Assembly (NCBI RefSeq): GCF_019059575.1
Contig: NW_024882917.1
Span: forward strand, 62,001 to 126,000
Direction of reading: 5' to 3'
DNA: 64,000 nucleotides
Source: Amphibalanus amphitrite
Taxonomy: Eukaryota; Arthropoda; Thecostraca; Balanomorpha; Balanidae
A program made the translations under genes and the position numbers. A model generated the notes under the pieces. That model had not been told where the DNA came from. It ran no database searches and saw only the letters and a list, made by a program, of their open reading frames with translations. This document shows positions 1 through 9,197 of the stretch, piece after piece (within the stretch, counting starts at the first letter, position 1; the number at the start of each line of letters is the position of its first letter).

Positions 1-534
1 CAACTTTGCGTACCGGAGCTGCCGTAAAGGTGAATTCCAGTGAAATTGAAATCAACGTAGTAGGCAAGGGTGCTTATCAATTGCTCAGTGCAAACGCTTG
101 CAATTACCACTATTTTCCAGGCCACAGCCTTTAGCGGAGGAACTTATTAAGCCCCGCTACGGTTTTACCTTTTTGAATCAGCGTTCCCTCGGTCGTTAGG
201 ATTTTGCTACGATGAATATTGGGGATGTAATTGCAACTCATTAAAGTCAATTAGCAGCAATTTCGGCATAAGGTTGGTGATCCTTGTTTTATGTGGCTTC
301 GGTAATTTCGTGATTAGGCATTTCATTCGGTATCGGCATGATAATTATGGTTTCGTAGTGTGACGGAAATGGTTTCGTAGTGAACAACATAATAGATATC
401 TATCGGGCTGGAGGCCGTTCCATTCGTAACAAAGGGCCTTTACTCGTGACGTTCACCAGGAGGGGCCGTGCACGGTAAAGCACCGCTGACGCTGATTATT
501 CCTCCGCTGCCAATAGTGTTCTGATTTGATCCTC
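1..534. other. no gene seen
   Basis: Mixed-composition sequence without a convincing coding exon, repeat array or transposon end. I see nothing to annotate here. Confidence 0.5.
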
Positions 535-769
<235 letters not shown>

Positions 770-1139
770 CCTTACGATGAACACGCAGCTACACGTACGT
801 ACAGTCACTCAGGCGGGAACGGGAGACAAGTTTCGAAGGCTGGAGGATTCACGATTCGCCCACCGCGTAGGCATGATATTCTCGCACATATAACCAGGAA
901 CCTAGGATTAGAAACGAGACCCCTGACAGGAATGGAACGTACGACATAATAGGACGTGTTTAGCCCGGGCGGAAGAGAGGAAGGAGCATGCGACCACGCC
1001 CCTGCGCGTTAAGTTCTGCCGGTAAGGACGCATCATTGGGGAGAAGGGACCTGAAAAACGTCCAAGTATAGTTACATGGGAGCAAACGGAAACGGGACAC
1101 TAAGACACCTAGGAGCACGCAGTAAAGCGCGAACATACG

Positions 1140-1400
1140 CTTGTGACCGGAGGGCGGCACTGTAAGACGCGATATACGCTGGTAGTCGGGGAGACACCGT
1201 AAGACGCGATATACGCTGGTTGTCGGGGAGACACCGTAAGACGCGATACGCTGGTGGTCGGGGAGACACCGTAAGGCGCGATATACGCTGGCGGTCGGGG
1301 AGACGCCGTAAGACGCGATACGCTGGTGGTCGGGGAGACACCGTAAGACGCGATACGCAGGTGATCGGGGAGACACCGTAAGTCGCGAACATAGGTCCCT
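1140..1400. repeat. 35-39-bp minisatellite with GTAAGACGCGAT core
   Basis: About seven head-to-tail copies of a 35-39-bp unit of the form GTAAGACGCGATACGCTGG followed by TGGTCGGGGAGACACC, with small length differences between units. The minus strand stays open in two frames because of the repeat and gives a reiterated Leu-Thr-Val-Ser-Pro peptide. I do not take that as coding. Confidence 0.9.
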
Positions 1401-1679
1401 CACTGGTACTTACACCTCGATAGGTTCGGGAATAACTCCAGTAGAGTTCGGGTAAAATTTAAATATAGGAAGGGCCTGCGTCAAGCTCGGACGTATCCAT
1501 CACTGGCAGGGTGGATGCCATCGGCAGAGCGGCAGAGAACGTTATATGCGATACGATGGTAACCCAGTGACCGCAGTTAGTCGATGAACGGATCCACATC
1601 GCGGTGAGTCGGGTAATTTGGGGGACATTGTGCATTTGTTTATTTAGGTAGGCTGCGACGGCAGTTTAATACGAGGTGC

Positions 1680-2040
1680 CTCGGAAAGTTACGCCGTAAG
1701 ACGCCAGTCCCGGTTCCAGGACGGTACGCGCCGTAAGTCGCGAATACGCAATAAAGCGGTGCCAGCCGTAATAAGGCGCGAAATATACGCTGTAAGTCGT
1801 CACGTCGTCATCATAGGGCAAGGACGCGGTAAGACGCGAATAACCGCAGGTGATCGAATAGAGACACCGTAAGTCGCGATTATACGCCGGTTATCGGGGG
1901 ACAATACCGTAAGACGCGAATTATACGCTGTAAGTCGTCACTTAGTCGTTATAGGGCAAGGACGGTGTAAGACGCGAGTTATACGCCGTAAGTCGTCGGG
2001 AGATGCAGTAAGACGCGAGATAATACGTAGTAAGACGTGC
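1680..2040. repeat. degenerate continuation of the GACGCGAT minisatellite
   Basis: Scattered and rearranged pieces of the same unit (GTAAGACGCGA, TATACGC, GTAAGTCGTC) recur here with changed order and spacing. This suggests an older, decayed part of the array at 1140-1400. Confidence 0.7.
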
Positions 2041-2925
2041 TTTGTGATCCCAAGTGTAGACCATCGACGAGTAGAAAGGGCCCATCAGGCGGAACGTGTA
2101 GAATTAATCGATGTGTTTCGATTAACTCCGATAGGCAGAGTGGAAGTTCAAAGGTTCCAAGGGTACTCCAGAGCCGAGGTAAATTAGGACGTGGGATCGA
2201 CTGCAGGGATAGGAAAAGGGGGAGGGAAGCGAGACGTCGCAGTTTGGTAATACGGACAAGTTTGAGTCAGATGAGTGAAAGTGTGTGAGACTGGAGGAGT
2301 GTCTGCGGGAGCAATTGCGCTTAGGTTAATCAGTTCGACCACCTAGCACCCTTCTATTATCCTCAGGGATGGACCATGCCCGAGGGATCCAGAACAAACG
2401 CTTAACTGCCCCCCCCCCCCCGTGTTTTTTGTGGCGGTGAAACCCAATGATGCAGTGCCTGTGTGTTCGCCAAAGACTGACTTGCCTCAAATGGCCTCGC
2501 TAAATGCACTCCTCACCGATGGCGGATGGCGGAGGCCAGAGTCCGCCCAGAGCCGACCCGCACTGGGGCACCACAACCTAACAGAGCCCGGGACGAATGA
2601 GGAGAGAGGCCCCCCTACAGTGAACTCTGAATTCTGATGTCCATTGCGCGCTCCTGCGTTTTATGCCGCAAAATAATCGGTGAGTCTAGTAGTGATACGT
2701 TTCACCAGACTTCACCAGTAGTGGCTTTACCAGGCTCCATCAACTGGATGGCCGTACACAGGCGGACCGTGAACTTGGTCGAAAAACGGCCGGGCCGAGC
2801 ATCAGCACAGTAAGAAAATGTTCGACGTATGTAGACGAATCCTTTGGCCACATGGATGCAACCTGTTACCTGATCATCGACCAACCTGGATCCATTAAGC
2901 TCAATCTTCAGAGGCTGTTGTACTT
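2041..2925. other. no gene seen
   Basis: Short open frames of 60-83 codons occur on both strands, but none has a recognisable domain, a splice context or a promoter. A run of C lies at about 2409-2420. I support no feature here. Confidence 0.4.
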
Positions 2926-2929
2926 CGCC

Positions 2930-3112
2930 AGACCGTTTGAAAACTGACTAGGCCGTTTTCAAACCGTCTAGGCTGTTTCAAACTGCCTAGGCCGTTTTCA
3001 TACGGCCTGATATTTCAGGCGGTTTGCAAACGGCCGGCTTTTTCAGGCCGTTTTCAAACGGCCTGACTGGGCCAGGCCGTTTGCAAACGGACTGAGTTTT
3101 CATACGGTCTGT
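2930..3112. repeat. cluster of palindromic CCGTTTTCAAACGG repeats
   Basis: About seven copies of a 14-16-bp inverted repeat of the form CCGTTTTCAAACGG or CCGTTTGCAAACGG, separated by short linkers such as CCTAGG and CTGACTGGG. Each unit is itself nearly palindromic, so the cluster could fold into a chain of small hairpins. It ends about 110 bp before the first TTAA transposon. Confidence 0.8.
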
Positions 3113-3610
3113 AACATATATAAGTGTGGAATTCCTCCCCAAATTGTGATTGTATTCGTGGATCAAACGCTGTTCAAGAGTGCGGGAGACGGGTCCGGTC
3201 GCAACGATTCAGAACTTCGTCCTTAACCCTCGCCGGCACAGGCCATTTTGAGTCCTTCGACGGCACAAGGGGGGGGGGGGTACGACCCCCCCTTGCCGTT
3301 TGGCCCCTGATCGAGCTAGAGCTTCGCGGAAAAAAGCGAGCGTGTTGACCGTCACGAGACGAAGCCGATGATACCCAATTTTAAGGTCCTAGGTCATTGG
3401 TTGACCTTGCAGGTCAGGTCAATGACCCGAAAACCGGGAAAATCGGGACCTGTTAGAAAGTCGTAAAGTGTGGCTGCTATGTGGTTTTTCGGGGTGCTGA
3501 TCACGAATATCGTGTTAGTTTTGATCAGAGATGATGTCTTTAAGCATTTAGACCAGGTCGGGTCAGGTCAGGTCAGGTCAACCGGTAGGGGTTGTGACGG
3601 GTATTCGTAA

Positions 3611-5912
3611 TAGGGGAAGCCGGGGGAAGCCCGGCATAGTAAGCTCTTTTTCATTTTTATTACATACCATATGTGCTGTATAAAATGTTGATAGCCTGTT
3701 AGCTAGCTAAGTTCATTGGCCGTGTTTTCCCAAAAATTCGGTTTCGTGGAATAAGTATAAGGTTGAGAAAATCGAGTTTTAAAAAAGTGTTGATTTTTCT
3801 GGGGTAAGCCCGGCATAGGGGTAACGCCGGCCACCTCCCCAGCGCTTTACAACGAGTTGATGAAACCATTATGTGTCTTCCAAACATTAACGGAAAGTGA
3901 AATATTAAGGTACTGATTAGCTCTGGACATCTTAGAGTTTATTTCACTACTGATATTTTAGCTAGCGTCTACCACATATACAGTACAGGTCGATGAAAAT
4001 CGTGATGCAAAATTCACAAAAAATGTGTATTTCAAAATTCCTTAAAATTTATTTTTCTTTTTACCTTAACCCGCGCCGTGCTGGGGGGGGGGCGTTTTTA
4101 CGCCCCCCCCTCAGGTTTTTCGCGAATATCTCAAAAACGGCGGCGCGCAGCGCCGCCGTTTTTGGTACACGTGTTCCTACATCATTTCCGCACATTTTGT
4201 GAAAATTTCAGACCTAGGCCGTTCAAGGTCAGGTCACCAGGTCACGTCAAGTGACCTTACCTCAGAAAAAGTTCAAAGGCTCGCTATAGCTACACCGACT
4301 GAACGATCACTTTGAAACTTTCAGCGATTGATATGAGTAACAGTATGTATAAAATGTATATCTCGGATTTTTGATATCTGTGACCTAAGGTCAGGTCAAT
4401 TTTGCGACCTCTCCATTATAATGGGAGAAAATTGAAATGCGCCTCTTTTGGACGAATATCGTTCAAAACGCTCTCAAACATCGGTTCATAGGTAAACATG
4501 ACACACTGAATAGGAAAAATGCACCTGTGACCCCTCTGTGTGCCCCTGAGGTCATCTCAGGTCATGAACGGTCGCCAGCAGTTGTTTGGCTATAACTTTT
4601 GATAGAGACGTGCTAGAGCGGTGAAAACACGTCAGATGTGTTCAGCTCGACGATACGGATCGACTGATATGCAACATGACCCTTTTCGGTCAGGTCATGA
4701 CCTTGACCTGAGGTCATATTTTCAAAATGACCTTTCAAGGTCAACGAATAGTTCATTCGACGCGTCTCGACGAGAGGAACACGATGCTGGCAAAAGTAAT
4801 GTCATGGCGCTTATGAGTCAAAAGTTATTGACGAAAAAACGTTTTTCGTAAAAACGGCTATTTTTGGAGTTTTTGCCCTCTGGAGGCTAAACCGTTGACC
4901 TGAGGTCAAATCTGAGAACATTACTCAGAAAGGTCTGTAAAAGGGCTATCGAATGCGCTTTTCCGCGGCGCTGTAGCTCTATCGGTTCCCGAGATAGCCG
5001 TTGGCAGTTTCCAAAATGTTGAAATAGTCAACATTTTACCTTTGGTGACCTCTGGTGACCTGACCTTTGACCTGACCCAAAAAATGACCGAAGTGTTTTC
5101 GTCCTTATTTTTGACGCTCTTTCGATTGCCGCTTACCGCGTGTCGCTACGTGGCCCAGGAGCCGAGTTAGACGGGGGGGCGTGAAAACGCCCCCCCCCCC
5201 CCCCCCAGCACTCGGCGGAAAGTTCAGGCCACCAGCACGGCGCGGGTTAATGCATCATATTGCATATCATTCGACTCGGCTGATGAAGAAGAACACAACG
5301 ACACCATTTTTGAAGCTCTAGCTTCATTGTCTGTCGCGTTATCTGCAAAAACGTAGTTTGACCCTAGTTGACCTTAAGTGACATGACTGGCTTTGTCTAT
5401 GATAACTTGTTTATTTTCGAAATTTATCTTTGATCTAGGTGTAAACCAATCCTGCTCAGTACCTATTATCTCATGGAAAACAATGGTTTAGTGGCATTGC
5501 TCTCGGTTGGGGGTAAGCCTGGCCACTCGCCCGGGGTTACCCCAATGTGCTAATTTTTATTTTAGAACAGCGATATTCGAAAAAAAATGTCATACTTAAG
5601 CCAGCCTGCCTCGTCACCCCTCACTACAAACACTTAAACGGTCCTTACATAACATTCGTATAAATATTAGTACTGTATGGTATAACATTAACAGTGCAAC
5701 ATATCTCACTTTTTAGCTAAAAACCCTTAAAATATCATTTTTGCGCTATAACTTTAACAATATGCAATTTCTGTTAGCCTTAACTTTTTGCTGGCGTTAC
5801 CTTAGCTGCCACGCTGAAAGGACAAACAGTTGAGCATTTTATTGTGAATAATTTAGCCGGAAACGAGGTGGCCGGGCTTCCCCCGCGCCCGGGCTTCCCC
5901 CGGCTTCCCCTA
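3611..5912. mobile_element. TA-flanked DNA transposon nested in subfamily A element
   Basis: The dinucleotide TA (3611-3612 and 5911-5912) flanks inverted ends beginning GGGGAAGCCGGGGGAAGCCC. Related subterminal motifs (GGGGTAAGCCCGGC) occur at about 3801 and 5511. The uninterrupted subfamily A copy at 56688-57600 has the matching empty site near 57078-57092. TA duplication fits Tc1/mariner/pogo-type transposition. There is no transposase frame. About 1.1 kb remains after the nested element at 4066-5250 is removed. Sequence at 5251-5400 resembles the core of subfamily D, so this element is itself composite. Confidence 0.8.
4066..5250. mobile_element. TTAA-flanked CCC...GGG DNA transposon, innermost (subfamily B)
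   Basis: TTAA at 4066-4069 and 5247-5250, with inverted ends CCCGCGCCGTGCTGG. The left end continues into a G-run, CGTTTTTACG and C-run hairpin (about 4082-4110), then a perfect palindrome with 13-nt arms at 4133-4163. The core is full of TGACCT/AGGTCA motifs. Relatives are at 19976-23028 and 29428-30634. Confidence 0.9.
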
Positions 5913-6755
5913 CGTGTCAACCGCCTCGGACAGCTTCGTAACATGTTACGAAGGCACCAAAACTACTTCGTAAATGTTCAAATGGTTACTAAATTCGAAT
6001 TCAGCTCCAAAAACTAGCCTAGAAACATGTAAAACTCGAAAAAGTGAACCGTGGTCACCCGAGGTCACCAAAGGTCAATGACCTGACCTGACCTTCAGGT
6101 GACCTTGATACCCACCCTAATGCATGGGAGCAACATCAAATCACATGTTTGAACATTTTAAACCACGAAAAGCTTGCAAACGCGCGTCTAATGCGAGCCG
6201 ACAAGCGCCGAACCGCGATTTCGGCCAAACATGGTCACAGAAAAGAGGTCACAGGTCAAAGGTCATTGGGGTCAGGGTCATGAAATTTTCAGGGTAGGTG
6301 TAAAATTGATCAATGCGAGGGTACTGAAAGTTACGTCGCGATCGGCCGCTTTTTACGCGAGTTATTCGCGAAAAACCTTAGGGGGGGTTGCATCAACCCC
6401 CCCCCCCCCTGTGCCGGCGAGGGTTAAGTTGAGTTTTCGCCAGGAAATAGCAATTGTGTTGGAAAAAGGTAACAGCAATGTTGTATGATCATTTCTGAAC
6501 AGAACGGTATAAATTTCATTGCACTTCCACAAAGTTCGATTTGTTTACCCATGTCGTGCTAGAACTGGCGATCCGCCCAGTGTGCGGCGCCCGGTGACCG
6601 AGTGGTCGGCCAATACCAGTTGACCTTGAGCTGACCTACTCTGACCCCGGGAGGTAGACTGACCCGCTGTTGCTAGGTGGGCAGCGGACAACTGGCTGGG
6701 CCGCTCAGCGAAATCGGAAATGTTTGTTTTCAAATAAAAGCGTGATTAGTAGGAA

Positions 6756-7867
6756 CACAGATAACAGTAGTACAGTAGTTTTAACTGTACAGTAGTAGTT
6801 ATAACAGTAGTTATAACAGTAGTTTTGCTGTCGAGTGAAAATCACCTTAGGGGTTGGAAATTTGGCGATTTTTCCTTAGCTAGAGGCGTATTCAGGATCA
6901 GTTTCTCGGTGGTAAATCTGGTCACACTTAACCCTCGCACGACCAGGCCATTTCTCATAACACGAACGACCAGGGGGGGGGGGGTGTTACGACCCCCCCC
7001 CTGGCGTTTCGAAACGGAAGGTCGTAGAGCTTAGCGGAAAAAACCAACGGATTGCTCTCAACGAGATCTCGCGATTGGTGGTATATTTTTTGGTCCTAGG
7101 TCAACATTTGACCTACTTTTGACCGGTCAAAGGTCAAATTTTCGGAAAAATAGACTTTTTCAACTTTCCGCGGCGATTGCGGCAACACGGTGGGAGATAT
7201 CGACTTGAAACCTTCACTATCGTGTTCCTTGATCAATTCTCTATCGTTTGGTATGTATTTCGTTTCCCTAGCTCTAAAAATGGCGCGTTGGGAGCGCCGG
7301 AAGTCGGCAAGGTTACAGTCGGCGGCAGAAATTCGAAAAATCAAAATTTAAATTTTTGAAATCTGATTGTATTTTTGGATTTGGAAGGTCCATTTGCTCC
7401 TTATAGAAGCTAATATTGCTGCATATTCCCATTGAGGTGACAAGAATTAGCAAAATAGTGGTTCGGGCGCTTTTCAAAAATAGTACCGGACGCTGTTCCT
7501 CTTATGACGTCATAACTCCGTGACCTGACCTGACCCGGTCAATTTTCTTGCACCACACGATAGCCAATGCTTGCCCCAACATGCATGGGAAGTTTCATTA
7601 TGATCCATCAAACAATGTGGGTATCACCGGCAGAAAACCTAGGGATTCGGCGCACACGTTTGGTAACTGTCGGCCGGAGGCTGTACCTCTTATGACGTCA
7701 TAACTCCGTGACCTGACATGACCCGATCAATTTTTTTCGGCAAAAGATGCGCAAAGGTTGCCCCAGAGGGTATTGAAAATTTAAGCCCGCTACGACAAGC
7801 CGTTTAGCGTGCACTTCGAAAAAACCTCAGGGGGGGGGGGGGGTTATCTGTACTACTGTTATCTGTG
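6756..7867. mobile_element. DNA transposon with 20-bp perfect TIRs and 7-bp target duplication
   Basis: CACAGATAACAGTAGTACAG at 6756-6775 is perfectly inverted at 7848-7867. The direct repeat GTAGGAA flanks it on both sides (6749-6755 and 7868-7874). Imperfect CAGTAGT repeats follow the left end. Most of the interior is a truncated TTAA element. The 7-bp duplication and TIR do not let me name the superfamily; hAT, P and Mutator-like are all possible. Confidence 0.75.
6928..7843. mobile_element. truncated TTAA CCC-type transposon
   Basis: TTAA at 6928-6931 is followed by CCCTCGCACGACCAGG, then a G-run/C-run hairpin with a TGTTACGA spacer at about 6965-7005. The right side stops inside a G-run at about 7830-7843. 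No C-run, GGG terminus or TTAA follows, so the right end is lost. Two copies of a block containing CTTATGACGTCATAACTCCG, about 190 bp apart (7500 and 7688), suggest an internal duplication. Confidence 0.75.
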
Positions 7868-7899
7868 GTAGGAAATAAAATAAATGTAGGGAGCAAAAT

Positions 7900-7953
7900 A
7901 GATCTTTGCATTTGGGCCCGGTATCGCTGTACCGGGCCCAAATGCAAAGATCT
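7900..7953. repeat. perfect hairpin, 24-bp arms and 6-nt loop
   Basis: The arm at 7900-7923 (starting AGATCTTTGCATTTGGGCCC) is perfectly complementary to 7930-7953 around the loop TCGCTG. It lies 26 bp outside the transposon ending at 7874 and belongs to no element I can delimit. Confidence 0.9.
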
Positions 7954-7954
7954 G

Positions 7955-8624
7955 TGGCGGCTTGTAAGCAGCAAAAACCGCCAAGAACCAATATATATTA
8001 TCATTCATTGGAAACACATATAAGGATGGGTTTTGAGGTGTATTAGCGCGACCAGCCTGATCGTGGCTAAAGCTAGTAAGAATAATGAAGAATTACCTAT
8101 CAAAAGACAAAAACACTCGAAAATATGCGTGATATTCCTAATCCGATAATAATATAATGAAAGCAGAGTTAAATTTGCATTTTAAATCTTATTTGTCATG
8201 CTCAGTCATGCTTGTTTTATTTATGACGAGCGATGCCCAGCATGAAGTCCGAAGGTCCATGCCACTAAAAGCTAAATTCTAGGTGTTTACCCTGACCTTG
8301 ACCCGACTCGTATCCTCCAAATTCAACATTGAAGTATTAATCACAAGTGTATTGTCACCAGTTTTCGTTTGCCGCCTCACGCGTCTCGCTGCGGTTTGGT
8401 TATCAGCTTAGTTATCAGCTTAGGCGTTAAATACCCACCAGAAAGTGGTGACGGCAAATAGCCTGGCAACTACCAATCTAAGAAGACATTTGTAGGTATT
8501 GAGAGTATGGCTACTGCTCATGAGTCTCTGTGGTTGATTAGATGGTTATGGGCCCGGGTGCTTGTTAAGCGGAGCTTGTTGCGGATGAAACCGTATTGCC
8601 CTCGCAAAGCAACCGCTATTAATT
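7955..8624. other. no gene seen; degenerate TGACC-rich fragment
   Basis: The stretch around 8290-8400 has the flavour of a decayed TTAA-element core (CCTGACCTTGACCCGACTCG). I see no ends and no coding exon before the LINE target site at 8625. Confidence 0.4.
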
Positions 8625-8637
8625 AAGATCGAACGCT

Positions 8638-9197
8638 TCAAGCAGAGAGCGGTAGATGACGTTCTTCTGCGCTGTCAGACTCTCGTTGATGAACAGATCG
8701 TTGTGTCCTCTAAGTTCAAGCCGTCTGGTCATCAGCCGGTCGCGCACACTTCCCGGTCCCGAGCGCACGAACCGGACGATAACCTTGTGGTTGGGTCCCG
8801 GGAGACGGTGCGCTCGGTCGATGTCGTCCTCCGCGATGTCCAGACCGGGAAGACGGGCGCGCACAGCATCAATCACCAGACCGTTGACGTCCTCCACCTC
8901 GCCCGCGCTCCGCCCGCCGCCCTGGCGCTCACCACGCGCCCCGCCCGCGGCGCCGCGGCCGGGCCCGGCCGGCGCGCCAGCTGACGCACGGTCAGCGGGG
9001 CCGGCCGCCGCACCGCCCGGAGGTACGGCGTGACCGGCCGGCGGCAGGGGCGCGCCCAGGCCCGGCGAACGGCGGGGCGCCATGGCCCGGCCCGATAGGA
9101 TGAGGCAGGGGATCCTGGAGTTCATCTCCGCGTTCTCGGTCCTGTTCTGGAGCTCCTTCAACTCCTTCCTCGTTGAGGCCAGGGTGGTGGCCTCAAA
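8638..9197 (-). pseudogene. LINE ORF1-like protein, inverted fragment
   Basis: Read on the minus strand, a continuous frame gives a short coiled-coil-like stretch (KELKELQNRTENAEMNSR). A Gly/Ala/Pro-rich low-complexity linker follows, then an L1-ORF1-like C-terminal region with DDIDRAHRLPGPNHKVIVRF and LRGHNDLFINESLTAQKN. This matches the RRM/CTD pattern of ORF1 proteins from Tx1/L1-clade elements, which bind element RNA. The frame runs into the target duplication at LLEA, so the natural C-terminus is cut by internal priming and the N-terminus by the inversion junction. It is much more GC-rich than the neighbouring RT segment. The opposite orientation to the RT is explained by twin priming, so it is not a separate gene. 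Confidence 0.82.

Larger units (their letters stand above)
3223..6427. mobile_element. TTAA-flanked CCC...GGG DNA transposon, outer member of a three-level nest (subfamily A)
   Basis: TTAA at 3223-3226 is followed by CCCTCGCCGGCACAGG. The right end is the exact inverted copy at about 6408-6423, then TTAA at 6424-6427. A G-run/C-run hairpin lies inside each end. A TA-flanked element at 3611-5912 interrupts it. Removing that leaves about 0.9 kb, which matches the uninterrupted relative at 56688-57600. TTAA duplication plus 5'-CCC termini are the hallmark of piggyBac-like elements. No transposase is encoded, so the class is inferred from ends only. Confidence 0.88.

Noticed and set aside
960-1403. 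147-codon minus-strand frame with repeated peptide RLTVSP
   Set aside because: It follows the 35-39-bp minisatellite, and a second overlapping frame is also open. No signal peptide, domain or splice context was seen.
3223-6427. TGACC/AGGTCA short repeats as a CRISPR array
   Set aside because: The hexamers are irregularly spaced, occur in both orientations and are not separated by unique spacers of fixed length. The genome is eukaryotic.
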